Assembly: GCA_030158285.1 (NCBI GenBank)
Contig: JAOATF010000008.1
Span: 17,172 to 81,171, forward strand
DNA: 64,000 nt
From: Hyphomonadaceae bacterium
GTDB taxonomy: Bacteria > Pseudomonadota > Alphaproteobacteria > Caulobacterales > Hyphomonadaceae
Reading direction: 5' to 3'
A program made the position numbers and the translations under genes. Each line of letters starts with the position of its first letter. Within the stretch, counting starts at the first letter, position 1. The notes under the pieces were generated by a model. The model searched no databases. It was not told the DNA's origin and saw only the letters and a program-made list of their open reading frames with translations. Below, piece by piece: positions 1 to 9,199 of this stretch.

Positions 1-968
1 TTCAGCATCATGCGCTTGCCGACGATGGTGGGCGTGACGAGGTTGGCCTCGACGATGTTGATGGCCCAGAAGGCAAGCATAGGGAAAGACGCCTGCAGCA
101 GCGTGTCGAACGTGCCGAGGCCGGCGAAACCCAGGAGGCCGATCATGATGATGGGGCCGAGGAACGGGATGAAGTTCAGCATCATCGCGAGGCCGCCCCA
201 CATCAAAGGTTCGGGCAGGCCGAGCTGCCAGCAGGCGAGCCCCGCCGCGAGACCGACGAACACGTTGATGATGGAGAAGGTGACGATATAGCCGGTGACG
301 CGGCGGCTGACGTCCCTGAACACGCGCGCGGCGCGGACGCGGGCGTTGAGTGTCGGCCGGAAGGCGATGAACTTGATGCGGAATTCTTCGCGCGTGATCA
401 GCAGGAAGAAGCACAGCACGAAGACGAAGCCGGTCTGCACGATGAAAGTCTGCGCCGACGCCATGATGGCGCTTGCGAAGCCCGGCTCTTTGACCACGAC
501 GGTGCGCGAGGCCGGAGCGGCGGGCTCGACGATGGCGAGACCGTCGACTTCCTTGGAGATGTCGGTGAGCGGTTTCAGCGGGGCTTGCAGCTCCTGCAGG
601 TGGCGCTCGGCGCGGCGCATCAGTTGGGGCGCGTCCTCGATCCAGCGCGAGGCGGGTTCGGCGATCAGCGCAAAAGCGAGCCAGGCGACGAAACCGGCGG
701 TGGCCAGCGACATGACGGCGGCGAGGGGGCGGGGAATCCAGACGAATTCCAGCACCTTGCAGATCGGCGCCAGCAGCACACTGAACACCAGCGCGACGGC
801 GATCGGCAGCAGGAAGTCACGTCCGACCGAGAGGGCGACGCACACGGCGAGGACGACGAGAATGGCGAGGCTGGCCGCCGTGACGATGCCGGGATTGCGC
901 TCGACGACCTGAAAAGGCGCCGTGGGCGTGATGCCCGCGAAGTACGAAACGCGTCTTTGCCTGACCAT
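1..968 (-). CDS. AI-2E family transporter (PerM-like), 3' end outside window
   Basis: This is an inner-membrane permease of the AI-2E exporter/PerM superfamily. The frame is open from an ATG at 968 to the window edge, giving about 322 residues without a stop. A hydrophobic pair lies near residues 28-75, followed by a soluble stretch with several charged residues and then the typical C-terminal core. That core includes a TGYIVTFSIINVF-type segment and the family hallmark LNFIPFLGPIMIG close to the edge, so only the last helices are missing. The substrate cannot be told: the family covers AI-2 export, Na+/H+ antiport and unknown roles. It is transcribed away from the DUF6491 lipoprotein gene. 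Confidence 0.88.
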   Translation of the reverse strand, partial: MVRQRRVSYFAGITPTAPFQVVERNPGIVTAASLAILVVLAVCVALSVGRDFLLPIAVALVFSVLLAPICKVLEFVWIPRPLAAVMSLATAGFVAWLAFALIAEPASRWIEDAPQLMRRAERHLQELQAPLKPLTDISKEVDGLAIVEPAAPASRTVVVKEPGFASAIMASAQTFIVQTGFVFVLCFFLLITREEFRIKFIAFRPTLNARVRAARVFRDVSRRVTGYIVTFSIINVFVGLAAGLACWQLGLPEPLMWGGLAMMLNFIPFLGPIIMIGLLGFAGLGTFDTLLQASFPMLAFWAINIVEANLVTPTIVGKRMML

Positions 969-1141
969 GAGCGGCGTCCATCCCGATCCGGAAGGCGCAA
1001 CGTCCGGATGGCTGGCGGGTTCCATTCCCACGTAGCGCTTGCTGAAATGGCAGCGGTTTCCGGTCGCGGGAGTGCTATATCATTCATCGGACGTTCAGGC
1101 TGATCCAGCGAGGCTGATCGTCCCTGACAAGGGAATGCCCC

Positions 1142-1570
1142 ATGAATACCATCGTGAAATCAATCTTCGCAGCCGGCGTGCTCGCCATGCTCGGCGCGTG
1201 TGCGTCTCCAGCTGCGGATACCGCAGTTGCAGCCGCCGAGGCCAAGCCCGACCCGCGACAGGGCGAGGAAGTGCGCAACATCTGCTTCACCCAGCAGATC
1301 CGTAACTGGCGGGAAAATGATCGCCGGTCGGTGATCGTCGAGGTTGGCGTGCGCGACGAATACCTGGTCGAACTGGTTGGCACGTGCCAGCCGAATGATG
1401 CGTTCACCTCGATCGGGCTTGTCTCGCGCGCTAGCGGCGGCTCGTGCCTCGGGAGCGGCGACAGGCTTGTGACCGACGCGCGCTATGACGGCTCGTGCTC
1501 GATCCGCAAGATCTACAAGTGGAACAAGGACGCAGCGAAACCGGCGGACGCGCCGGCCAGCGCAAGCTGA
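1142..1570 (+). CDS. DUF6491 family lipoprotein
   Basis: A 142-residue exported protein. The N-terminus has a signal peptide ending in a lipobox (AMLGAC, Cys about residue 20), so it is probably a lipoprotein. The mature part has two further cysteine pairs (CFTQQIRNW..., CQP, CLG, CSI) and a conserved RNICFTQQIRNW segment, a pattern I associate with the small DUF6491 proteins common in Caulobacterales and Sphingomonadales. No biochemical role is known. It is a single-gene unit followed by a strong hairpin terminator. Confidence 0.8.
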   Translation: MNTIVKSIFAAGVLAMLGACASPAADTAVAAAEAKPDPRQGEEVRNICFTQQIRNWRENDRRSVIVEVGVRDEYLVELVGTCQPNDAFTSIGLVSRASGGSCLGSGDRLVTDARYDGSCSIRKIYKWNKDAAKPADAPASAS

Positions 1571-1607
1571 TCGTCAAGACGCGATCTCCTCCGTCATGAC
1601 GAGCGGA

Positions 1608-1638
1608 AGCCCGGGAAGCATCGCTTCCCGGGCTTTTG
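1608..1638 (+). terminator. Rho-independent terminator after DUF6491 gene
   Basis: A perfect 12-bp stem (AGCCCGGGAAGC paired with GCTTCCCGGGCT) around a 3-nt loop is followed by a short T-rich run. It lies 38 bases after the lipoprotein stop codon. Confidence 0.8.
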
Positions 1639-1741
1639 TATTCGGGCCGGACGGGCTGCGTGACCATCCGGCCCCCGCATCAGCGCCTGGTGGACCCCGT
1701 GGCGCAGATACGGATGCCGTGCTGATCGAGCGCGTGCCGGT

Positions 1742-2107
1742 CTACTGCCAGTAACGCGGAGCCTGGTAGTGATCGTAGATCCGGTCGCGCAGCGTATCGC
1801 CGTCGGCGCGGGTCAGTTCATCGATGCCGTCAGCGGGCGCCGCTTCAAGCTGCGCCTTGGTGACGTTCACGACGTAGCCGTCCTTCTGCTTTTCGTAGTC
1901 GAGCGTCGACCACGGAAGCGGGTGGAACTTCTCGTTCATGCCGAGGAAGCCGCCGAAGCCGACGACGGCGAACATGATGTTGTTGGATTGCTTGTCGAGA
2001 ACGACGTCTTCGACTTTGCCGATCTTGTCGCCATTGGTGGCATAGACACTCGTGCCGATGACTTTAGACGCGCGGATCGCGCTGGTGTGGCCGGTCGCGG
2101 TTGTCAT
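1742..2107 (-). CDS. PRC-barrel domain protein
   Basis: A 121-residue cytoplasmic protein with one PRC-barrel domain. The segment RASKVIGTSVYATNGDKIG followed by VEDVVLD and a glycine-rich VVGFGGFLGM strand is typical. The ATG at 2107 is chosen over an upstream in-frame start because AGGAG sits just before it (AAGGAGAAATC-ATG). PRC-barrels of this stand-alone type are common in Alphaproteobacteria, are often stress-linked, and have no defined enzymatic role. Confidence 0.88.
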   Translation of the reverse strand: MTTATGHTSAIRASKVIGTSVYATNGDKIGKVEDVVLDKQSNNIMFAVVGFGGFLGMNEKFHPLPWSTLDYEKQKDGYVVNVTKAQLEAAPADGIDELTRADGDTLRDRIYDHYQAPRYWQ

Positions 2108-2300
2108 GATTTCTCCTTCTGGATGGTTCCTGTTTACGAACGTGGAAACACGCCGGGAGTTGCCTGCGGGTAACATTCGTAATGTTCAGCGCGAAGTCAT
2201 CCCGCGCGCGACATTACATCTGGCGGCGAGGCGCTGGTCGGCGCGTCCATGGTGAACGCGCGAGGGCGGGAATGGCGCATGGCTTGCAGCCTTCCCGTTA

Positions 2301-3227
2301 ATGGCAAACCAAGCTGGAACTCCGCAGGAGATACGCCGGGTGGATGTGTGCGTGTGCACCTTCCGCAGGCCTTCTGTTGCGGGTCTTCTCGCCTCGCTGG
2401 CGAAGCAGCAGCTGCCGCCTTCGCTTCGCATGCGCGTGATCGTGGCCGACAATGACGACACGCCGTCCGCCCGCGAGACAGTGGCGGACGCATTCCGGGT
2501 CAACGGGCTCGATGGCGTTTACCTTCATGCTCCGGCGCGGAATATCTCGATCGCGCGCAATGCGTGTCTTGAGGCGGCGGATGCGGATCTGACGGCCTTT
2601 ATCGATGATGACGAAATTGCGCAGCCGGGCTGGCTGGCGGGTCTGGTGGCGGAGTTGGAGCGGGCGAAAGCCGATGTCGTGTTCGGCAAGGTCATCGCAA
2701 CTTATGCGGCTGATGCGCCGGCGTGGATGCCTGCGGCGGACCTGCATTCGACGCCCGCGCCGTTCCGCAACGGGCAGATCGATGGCGGATACACCTGCAA
2801 TGTGCTGATGCGGCGGGAGGCCGTGGGGGCGCTGCGTTTCGACCCGGCTTTCGGGCGCAGCGGCGGCGAGGACACGACGTTCTTCGCGGCGCTGAAACGC
2901 TCGGGCGTGGCCATGGGCTATACGGCCGACGCGGTCGTGGACGAGCCGGTGACGGCGGCGCGGTCAAGCCTGAAATGGTTGACGAACCGGGCGTATCGCT
3001 CGGGGCAGACCTATGGGTTGGTGCGACTCAGCGGTGGTGAATCGCGGCTGAAAGTGGCGGCGGTTTCGCTGGCCAAGGTGATGTGGTGCTGGGGACAGGC
3101 GGCGCTGACGCTGTGGTCGCCGGCGCGGTGGCGCAGGGCTGCGGTGCGCGCGTATCTGCATGCGGGTGTGATGGCTACGGCGATGGGACGGGCGCCGCTG
3201 GAACTTTATGGAGCCGCCAGTGGCTGA
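2301..3227 (+). CDS. Family 2 glycosyltransferase
   Basis: A 308-residue GT-A fold glycosyltransferase, probably adding one sugar of the exopolysaccharide repeat on the cytoplasmic side of the inner membrane. It begins with VDVCVCTFRRP, has the nucleotide-sugar region VIVADND, the acceptor-side ARNISIARNACLEAA and the metal-binding IDDDE (DXD-like). Downstream are the GGYTCNVLMRREA and GGEDTTFF segments expected in this family. The C-terminal 70 residues are hydrophobic or amphipathic and may bind membrane. It overlaps the next gene by 20 bases and opens the exopolysaccharide locus. Donor sugar unknown. Confidence 0.9.
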   Translation: MANQAGTPQEIRRVDVCVCTFRRPSVAGLLASLAKQQLPPSLRMRVIVADNDDTPSARETVADAFRVNGLDGVYLHAPARNISIARNACLEAADADLTAFIDDDEIAQPGWLAGLVAELERAKADVVFGKVIATYAADAPAWMPAADLHSTPAPFRNGQIDGGYTCNVLMRREAVGALRFDPAFGRSGGEDTTFFAALKRSGVAMGYTADAVVDEPVTAARSSLKWLTNRAYRSGQTYGLVRLSGGESRLKVAAVSLAKVMWCWGQAALTLWSPARWRRAAVRAYLHAGVMATAMGRAPLELYGAASG

Positions 3228-3909
3228 TGATCCGAACATTTCTGCGCGCGCGCCGATGCAATGGCGGCCCTGGGCGTGGTTTTCGCTGATGGCGCTGGGC
3301 GTTGCGGCTGTGGCGCCGATGGCGTGGTTTGCGTGGGAACGCATCGACGCCTGGGGCCTCGCCAATGCGACCCCCGCGGCGCAACGCGTGGCGTTGACCA
3401 ATGACTGGTCGGATGCACAGTCGCCGGACTACCTGGAAACGATCGCCGAGATCAGCCTTAACCAGTCGATCCCCGATGAAGGCGCGGCCTTTGTGGCGGC
3501 GAAGCGCGTGGTGGAGCTGGATCCGTCGCGCGGCTTTTCGTGGGCGACGCTGGCCTATCTCGACACCCGCAATGCGGGCGGTGCGGTTAACGACGCGGCG
3601 CTGGAGAACCTGACGCGATCGATGGATGTGTGCCCGTTGTGCGATCAGGCGCTGATCCGCTGGCGGTTCAACTTCGTTCTGGCGCACTGGGACTACATGC
3701 CGGAGGTGCTGCGCAAGCGGGCTTTCGAGCATGCGGACATCCTACGCTGGATCGGTGACAATGCGGAATTCCTGGCCGAAATGCGCTTCAAGGCGCGGCT
3801 GAAAGGCATTCCGTTCGATGCCTATCGTGCGGCCGTCGATACGCCCGCTCGCGCCTGGGATATCGCCCCGGCTGCACGGCTGCCGAGTGTTAACCTGCCG
3901 CCGGTATAG
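3208..3909 (+). CDS. Membrane-anchored hypothetical protein of the EPS locus
   Basis: A 233-residue protein with one membrane segment near residues 20-43 (WAWFSLMALGVAAVAPMAWF) and a mostly helical remainder. The region from about 75 to 150 has a TPR-like feel (alternating small and aromatic residues, a DPSRGFSWATLAYL segment) and a CPLCDQ motif. It is sandwiched between two glycosyltransferase genes, overlapping the first by 20 bases and sharing one base with the second, so it is translationally coupled to them. It may be a scaffold or assembly factor for polysaccharide synthesis. That role is inference only and I do not recognise a named family. Confidence 0.75.
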   Translation: MEPPVADDPNISARAPMQWRPWAWFSLMALGVAAVAPMAWFAWERIDAWGLANATPAAQRVALTNDWSDAQSPDYLETIAEISLNQSIPDEGAAFVAAKRVVELDPSRGFSWATLAYLDTRNAGGAVNDAALENLTRSMDVCPLCDQALIRWRFNFVLAHWDYMPEVLRKRAFEHADILRWIGDNAEFLAEMRFKARLKGIPFDAYRAAVDTPARAWDIAPAARLPSVNLPPV

Positions 3910-4922
3910 TGCTGCCGATGGCGGACCAGGGCGCTCTCCAGCAGGTTACCGGCGCGGACGTTATCGCCGTGATCCCGACGCTCAATGAGGCGGCGTACAT
4001 CGAAGCGTGCGTGCGTTCGCTGATGGCGGGGGATACGCGGCTGGCGGCGATCGAGCTGGTTGTCGCGGATGGCGGCAGCACGGATGGCACGCAGGCCATC
4101 GTGGAGCGGCTTCGCGGCGAGTTTCCGAACCTGCGCCTGATCGACAATCCGAAACGGCTGCAATCGGCGGCGGTTAACCTCGCTGCGCGGCAGGCGGGTG
4201 AGGGGCGCAGCATCCTCGTGCGGTGCGATGCGCATGCGGTCTATCCGGCCGACTATGTGATGCAGGTAGCGGATGCGCTGGCGCAGCGCGGCGTGGCGTC
4301 GCTGGTCGTGCCGATGGATGCGGCGGGGACCAGCTGTTTCCAGAAGGCCAATGCGTGGATTGTCGATACCCCGCTGGGTTCGGGCGGATCGGCGCATCGG
4401 GGTGGGAAGACGTCCGGCTTTGTCGACCATGGGCACCATGCCGGGTTTGACCGGAAGGCCTTCCTCGCCATCGAGGGCTACGACGAGACGTTCACGCACA
4501 ATGAGGACGCGGAGTACGACACGCGCCTGCGCAAGGCTGGCGGGAAGATATTCCTCGATGCGGGGATCAGGCTGACCTACCTGCCGCGTGACACGGTTGG
4601 CGGGCTGGCGCGGCAATATTTCAACTACGGCAAGGGCCGCGCGCGCACGCTGATGAAGCATGGCGAGACGCCACGTCTGCGTCAGCTGATCCCGCCCGCG
4701 ACGCTGGTGGCGTGCGTAGTGGGACTGATGGTGTCGCCGTTCAGCCTGTGGGGCCTGGTGCTGCCGGGCGGGTATCTGGCGGCGCTGGTGCTGGCGTCGG
4801 TCCTGGTGGCGGTGAAGCACCGTTCGCTGTGCGGGCTGCTGGCCGGTCTGGCCTCGGCGACCATGCACATGAGCTGGTCGCTGGGGTTGTTTCGACATTT
4901 GCTGAAGGGTCAGCGGCGCTAA
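3909..4922 (+). CDS. Family 2 glycosyltransferase, ExoA-like
   Basis: A 337-residue GT2 enzyme with C-terminal membrane helices. The start VIPTLNEAAYIEACVRSL, the VADGGSTDGTQ donor-binding motif, the VRCDAHAVYP segment (DXH in place of DXD) and the late TNED-like HNEDAEYDTRLRKAGG motif match ExoA-type transferases of succinoglycan synthesis. Residues 255-300 form hydrophobic helices. The first start is a GTG overlapping the previous stop; an ATG nine bases later is an alternative. It probably builds the repeat unit on undecaprenyl pyrophosphate. Donor sugar unknown. Confidence 0.88.
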   Translation: MLPMADQGALQQVTGADVIAVIPTLNEAAYIEACVRSLMAGDTRLAAIELVVADGGSTDGTQAIVERLRGEFPNLRLIDNPKRLQSAAVNLAARQAGEGRSILVRCDAHAVYPADYVMQVADALAQRGVASLVVPMDAAGTSCFQKANAWIVDTPLGSGGSAHRGGKTSGFVDHGHHAGFDRKAFLAIEGYDETFTHNEDAEYDTRLRKAGGKIFLDAGIRLTYLPRDTVGGLARQYFNYGKGRARTLMKHGETPRLRQLIPPATLVACVVGLMVSPFSLWGLVLPGGYLAALVLASVLVAVKHRSLCGLLAGLASATMHMSWSLGLFRHLLKGQRR

Positions 4923-4931
4923 GATCTTCCC

Positions 4932-6308
4932 TTAACGGGCTGCTGGCGGCGTATCCCGCTTCGACGGCGCGAGGCCGCACGCGGCGCCGAGGATGAAGGC
5001 GTAGAGCCAGGTCGCCGAGGGCAGGTTCAGCGCGGAATCCGTGACGCCGTGCAGCAGTAACAGGCCGCTGGCGCAGAAGCTCAGGCGGGCGAAGGTGCGC
5101 GGGGCGCGACGCGTGCTGAGCGTGCGGGCGATGGCGATGTGCGCCGCGACCAGAGCCGTTAGCAGGAGGGCTAGACCCAGCAGCCCGCCTTCGACCACCC
5201 AGGCCAGCAGCATGTTGTGAGTGCCGCCGGGGGCGAGCAGCGCCTTGGCGTTGTCCAGCGTCTGCACCGGCGCGATTGCGATGCCGGATGAGCCGAGGCC
5301 GTGGCCGGTGACAGGGCTTTCCAGCCAGACAGCCGTATAGGCGGTGAGGCGCTGGAGATTGGGGTTTTCGTCGGTTAGGCCGATGCCCGGCGGGATGGTT
5401 TCGTCCTGCAGCAAGCCGAGGGCGAGGCCGCTGGCAGAGAGCACAATGGCCGTCAGCGGCGCAGCGACGACGCCGAGGCGGACAAGGCGGCCGCGATGCT
5501 CGCGCGTGGTGATCTGCAGCGTGTCCCACCAGACATGACCGATGAGGACGCCGAGCGTCATCAGCATGCCGGCGCGGGAGTCAGCGAGGAGCAGGCAAGT
5601 GAGAGCCAGCACCAGCAGGATGAAGCCGCCGAACGCATCGCGGACGAGGCGTTCCATCAGGCGCATGCCGACAAGCGCATCTGCGTCCACCTGCTTCAAC
5701 ACGTGGAGAACGCGGGAGGCGCCGATAAGGCTCAGCAGGCCGAACATAATGGCGGCGTTGGCGGGGGTTTCGAAATACCCGGCAATGGGATGCAGCGGCC
5801 GGCCGATGCCAGCGGACGAGGCGTTGACCAGCACCCAGATGCAATACGCGGCGGAGGTCCAGACCAGCGCGATCCAGGCCGAATCCAGCGCGCCCCGGCT
5901 GCGCGCAGCGATATAGGTGATGGTCCAGATGCAGCCGGCGGCGAACAGCACGGCAAGGTGCGGCGCGGCGCGGTGGAGCGGCCCGGCGAGGCCGGTGACG
6001 CCATAAAGGATCAGCACGGCGAGGCCGATCAGCATGGCGGGAGTCACGCTACGCTGGCCACCCATGGCGACGGCCAGAACGGCGACGAGCGAAAAAGCGG
6101 CTGACATCGCCAGTGCCAGCACAGGATTGACGGCGGCAAACATCACATGCGCCAACGCCAGCAGGCAGGCGGCGGCAATCGCGGGCAGCGCATCGCGCAG
6201 GCGCGGGCGCGCGCTCTCGTGGGTGCGGCGGCGCGGGCGGTCCCAGCCCATGGCGGCCTGCACGGGGATGTCGGTTACGGCTGGCTCGGTGATGCCTTGC
6301 TCAGTCAT
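4932..6308 (-). CDS. O-antigen ligase / Wzy-type polysaccharide polymerase
   Basis: A 458-residue multi-pass inner-membrane protein with about ten hydrophobic helices and a large periplasmic loop holding the family signature SPVTGHGLGSSG and, further on, GGTHNMLLAWVVEGGLLG. These are the Wzy_C/O-antigen ligase motifs. In a Wzc-containing exopolysaccharide locus it most likely joins repeat units in the periplasm, as ExoQ does. Its 5' end overlaps the stop of the neighbouring glycosyltransferase (ATGA), so the two are co-translated, on the opposite strand from the rest of the locus. Confidence 0.87.
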   Translation of the reverse strand: MTEQGITEPAVTDIPVQAAMGWDRPRRRTHESARPRLRDALPAIAAACLLALAHVMFAAVNPVLALAMSAAFSLVAVLAVAMGGQRSVTPAMLIGLAVLILYGVTGLAGPLHRAAPHLAVLFAAGCIWTITYIAARSRGALDSAWIALVWTSAAYCIWVLVNASSAGIGRPLHPIAGYFETPANAAIMFGLLSLIGASRVLHVLKQVDADALVGMRLMERLVRDAFGGFILLVLALTCLLLADSRAGMLMTLGVLIGHVWWDTLQITTREHRGRLVRLGVVAAPLTAIVLSASGLALGLLQDETIPPGIGLTDENPNLQRLTAYTAVWLESPVTGHGLGSSGIAIAPVQTLDNAKALLAPGGTHNMLLAWVVEGGLLGLALLLTALVAAHIAIARTLSTRRAPRTFARLSFCASGLLLLHGVTDSALNLPSATWLYAFILGAACGLAPSKRDTPPAAR

Positions 6309-7492
6309 GCTTGGGCCCTCACGGGTTGCGGACGCGGTTCGGGTCCCGGCGGTAGCGGCTTGCCGAGAGCGTCGTTGATGAGACGTGCCAGCTCGCCGCG
6401 TTCGGCGACGAAGGTGGCATCGGGCAGGGCCAACAGCCGGGCGCGCTTTTCGGCGAGCATGGCGGGGTTGGCGGCCATCTGGTCGATCAGACGCGGCAGG
6501 GTCTCGCCGAGGTCTTCGGGCAGGGCGAAGCCGGAGCCGTGATCATCGGCCCAAGCGGCGGTTTGCGTGCCTGCGGGGGCGATGGAGGGAACGGCATAGT
6601 AGCCGCCCTCGTAGAGCCGGTTGGGCAGCAGCCAGAGCGAGTTGAAGCCCGCCTCCATGAAATCCCCGGCCCAGACGGCGTCGAGGTTGGCGTAGATCCC
6701 GGCGAGGTCTTCGGGCGAGCGGTAGCGGCCGTGGAAGGCGACGTTCGGATGGCCCTCGAGACGCGCGTGGAAATCCGGAATTTCGGTGAGCGCAGGCTGG
6801 CCGTGCAGGACGATGCTGACGCGGTCGCCAAGCTTGCTGGCCGTGTGGAGCAGCAGGCCGAGCGAACGCGAGCAGCGCAGGACACCGACCCAGCCAAGGC
6901 GGATCGGGCCGGGCCGTCCGGTCGGTTGTCCGGGCCGCGGGCCGTAATCAGCGCCAGCCGCGAGGCGGTTTTCGATCAGGGTGGCGGTGTAGCGGTTGCG
7001 ATGGTGCTTTTCGAAGTGGTTCTTCAGGAACGCGGGGGAGGACACCACGAGGCGCCGGGTGCGTTTCAGCAGGGCGCCTTCGATGCGGCGGAAAATGAAG
7101 CCTACGGGATCGCGACGGGTGAGCAGGCGGTGGATGTCCAGCGCCTCGTAGATCACCGGGGTTTTGAGCTTGGCGTAGCGCTTCGCCAGGAAGGCGGTGG
7201 CGAGCATGTCGAGGTTGCGGGCGTAGAGGATATCGGCGGCCGCCAGCTTGTCGCGCTGGGCGGCGGCGAGACGGGCGCCCCGGAAGATTGATTTGATGCG
7301 CTGGACGTAGGCGCCGTCGAAGGTTTTTCCCAGATCGACATTGTCCCAGCTCGGGTCCCAGCCGGTAACACCCTCGTCCCGGCGGCGCATGGTGAATCCG
7401 GTGACGTCCAGCCCGTCATCGCGGAATCCCTGAACACGACGCCGGACAGCGGCATCGTGAGCGTCATGTCCGAAAAAGGCGATGCGCGTCAT
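6305..7492 (-). CDS. GT4-like glycosyltransferase
   Basis: A 395-residue cytosolic protein with a GT-B outline: an N-terminal IAFFGHDAHDAAVRRRV segment, a linker, then a C-terminal half with GPIRLGWVG, VSIVLHG, VAFHGRY and the Rossmann-like LLPNRLYEGGYYAVPSIA segment. The last of these resembles the E-x7-E nucleotide-sugar binding region. It heads a two-gene unit with the polymerase gene. The acceptor and donor cannot be read from sequence. The proline-rich tail (last ~15 residues) is probably disordered. Confidence 0.82.
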   Translation of the reverse strand: MTRIAFFGHDAHDAAVRRRVQGFRDDGLDVTGFTMRRRDEGVTGWDPSWDNVDLGKTFDGAYVQRIKSIFRGARLAAAQRDKLAAADILYARNLDMLATAFLAKRYAKLKTPVIYEALDIHRLLTRRDPVGFIFRRIEGALLKRTRRLVVSSPAFLKNHFEKHHRNRYTATLIENRLAAGADYGPRPGQPTGRPGPIRLGWVGVLRCSRSLGLLLHTASKLGDRVSIVLHGQPALTEIPDFHARLEGHPNVAFHGRYRSPEDLAGIYANLDAVWAGDFMEAGFNSLWLLPNRLYEGGYYAVPSIAPAGTQTAAWADDHGSGFALPEDLGETLPRLIDQMAANPAMLAEKRARLLALPDATFVAERGELARLINDALGKPLPPGPEPRPQPVRAQA

Positions 7493-7672
7493 GCGCGTGG
7501 AGGTGCAAGGCGCGCGCCGGAATCCGTGTGCCGGCTGCGGCTATCGGCCAGCTGCATTAACCCTGCACGTGGTGGTTGAACCAGATTGGCTCAGCGCCCG
7601 CGTGTGGCTTGCCTGTTGCGTGGTGGGGCTGACCCTTCCGCACCCCGCGGGCGGATTGCACTGGAGTTCCTG

Positions 7673-8581
7673 TTGAGCGTTCCGCAGCAGCGGATAGGCG
7701 GGTTGGTCGCCCACGCACGCCGCCTGGCTGGCGTGGCGAAGGACGCGTGTCTGCGCCTTATCGGCCGTTATGCGCCGGGCCAGCGGCAGGCCCCGGAAGC
7801 GCCGGAACCCATCGATTACGGGCCTCCCGCGCAGATTCCGGACGGACGCCGTGTCTATGCGGTGGGGGATGTTCATGGGCGGGCGGACCTCCTGGCGGCG
7901 CTGCTGAAGCAGCTGCAGGCGGACGCATTGGTTGGTGAGTACAAAGGCCAGCCGATCCTGATTTTCCTTGGCGATTACGTCGACCGGGGCCTGCAGTCCC
8001 GGGAGGTAATTGATCTCCTGATGGGCGAACTTGTGTCTCCTTTCGAGACATATTTCCTTAAAGGGAACCATGAGGCGGCGATGCTTCAGTTCCTGCGCGA
8101 ACCTTCGGCAGGTCCGCGCTGGGCGGAATATGGCGGGGCGGAGACGTTGGCCTCCTACGGCGTGCGCACGCCGCGCTCGCGTGTTGCAGGCGAGGAATGG
8201 GCGGCGGCGTCGGCCGACCTGGCGCGCGTGCTGCCGGCGGAACACCTGCGCTTCCTGTCGCGATTGCAGGTCAGCGTGCGGTTGGGGGATTACCTGTTTG
8301 TGCATGCCGGCGTGCGGCCCGGCGTCGGTATCGACCAGCAGACGGAATACGACCTGCTGTGGATCCGCGACGACTTTCTTAACGACAACCGGCCGCTGGG
8401 CGTGACGGTGGTTCACGGCCATACGCCGGCGACCCGTCCCTACAAGGATGCGCGCCGGGTGGGACTGGATACGGGCGCCTATATCAGCGGACGGCTCACC
8501 GCGGCCCGGTTTGAGCATGACAGCATCGAATTTCTCTCGACTGGCGCCGCCCTTGAATCGAAGGCCGCGACGGGAACGTAA
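7673..8581 (+). CDS. PPP-family metallophosphatase (Ser/Thr phosphatase-like)
   Basis: A 302-residue two-metal phosphatase. All signature motifs are present in order: GDVHGR, GDYVDRG, KGNHE, a histidine in FVHAGVRPG and VVHGHTP. The start is read as TTG at 7673 because GGAG lies seven bases upstream and the N-terminal extension from an earlier TTG (7586) looks non-coding. It precedes the OPX gene by 13 bases and so belongs to the export operon. Wzc-type kinases usually have a low-molecular-weight or PHP phosphatase; this enzyme could dephosphorylate Wzc or a sugar intermediate, which is inference. Confidence 0.87.
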   Translation: MSVPQQRIGGLVAHARRLAGVAKDACLRLIGRYAPGQRQAPEAPEPIDYGPPAQIPDGRRVYAVGDVHGRADLLAALLKQLQADALVGEYKGQPILIFLGDYVDRGLQSREVIDLLMGELVSPFETYFLKGNHEAAMLQFLREPSAGPRWAEYGGAETLASYGVRTPRSRVAGEEWAAASADLARVLPAEHLRFLSRLQVSVRLGDYLFVHAGVRPGVGIDQQTEYDLLWIRDDFLNDNRPLGVTVVHGHTPATRPYKDARRVGLDTGAYISGRLTAARFEHDSIEFLSTGAALESKAATGT

Positions 8582-8594
8582 CTGGAGGCATGGA

Positions 8595-9176
8595 ATGAAC
8601 CTGGTCCGGACAACGATGATGGCGATCGCCGCCCTTGGCGTGGCGGTGCTCGGCGCGTGCGCCTCGGGCCCGGCCTCGGGCAACGCGAAGGATCCCGGGG
8701 CTGCGGGTAGCAGCACGCCCAGCTACCGGCTTGGTTCGGGCGACGAGATCAAGGTTACCGTGTTCGGCGAAGCTGATCTTTCTGGCGCCTATGTGGTGGA
8801 TGGCGATGGCCAGATCACCATGCCGCTGGTGGGGCAGGTGGTGGTGGGCAAGCTGACGCTCAGCGAAACCAGCACCAATCTCGAGAACCGGCTGAAAGAC
8901 GGCTGGCTGCGTGACCCGAAGGTTACCGCCGAACTGGTCAAGGGCCGCCCGTATTACATTCTCGGCGAAGTGAACAAGCCGGGCGAGTACCCGTTCTCGG
9001 CTGGCCTGACCGTGATGAACGCCATCGCCAGCGCGGGGGATTTCACCTATCGCGCCGACAAGGTGCGCATCCTGATCAAGAGCGCCGACAATCCCAACGA
9101 ACGCGAAGTGGACCTGACGCCGACGACGCCTGTGCAGCCCGGCGACACGATCCGCATCCGCGAGCGTTTCTTCTAG
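8595..9176 (+). CDS. Polysaccharide export lipoprotein (OPX/Wza family, short)
   Basis: A 193-residue outer-membrane polysaccharide export protein. A signal peptide ends in a lipobox (VLGAC). The PES domain starts at YRLGSGDEIKVTVFGEADLSG, continues with GQITMPLVGQV, and is followed by an SLBB-like region (YYILGEVNKPGEYPFSAGLTVMNAIA). It is much shorter than E. coli Wza (about 380 residues), so it lacks the C-terminal pore-forming part; a separate beta-barrel, perhaps the product at 9796-11034, may provide the outer-membrane channel. ATG at 8595 is supported by GGAGG six bases upstream. Confidence 0.93.
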   Translation: MNLVRTTMMAIAALGVAVLGACASGPASGNAKDPGAAGSSTPSYRLGSGDEIKVTVFGEADLSGAYVVDGDGQITMPLVGQVVVGKLTLSETSTNLENRLKDGWLRDPKVTAELVKGRPYYILGEVNKPGEYPFSAGLTVMNAIASAGDFTYRADKVRILIKSADNPNEREVDLTPTTPVQPGDTIRIRERFF

Positions 9177-9199
9177 CCTTTCGTCCTGGAGTCTACCGC

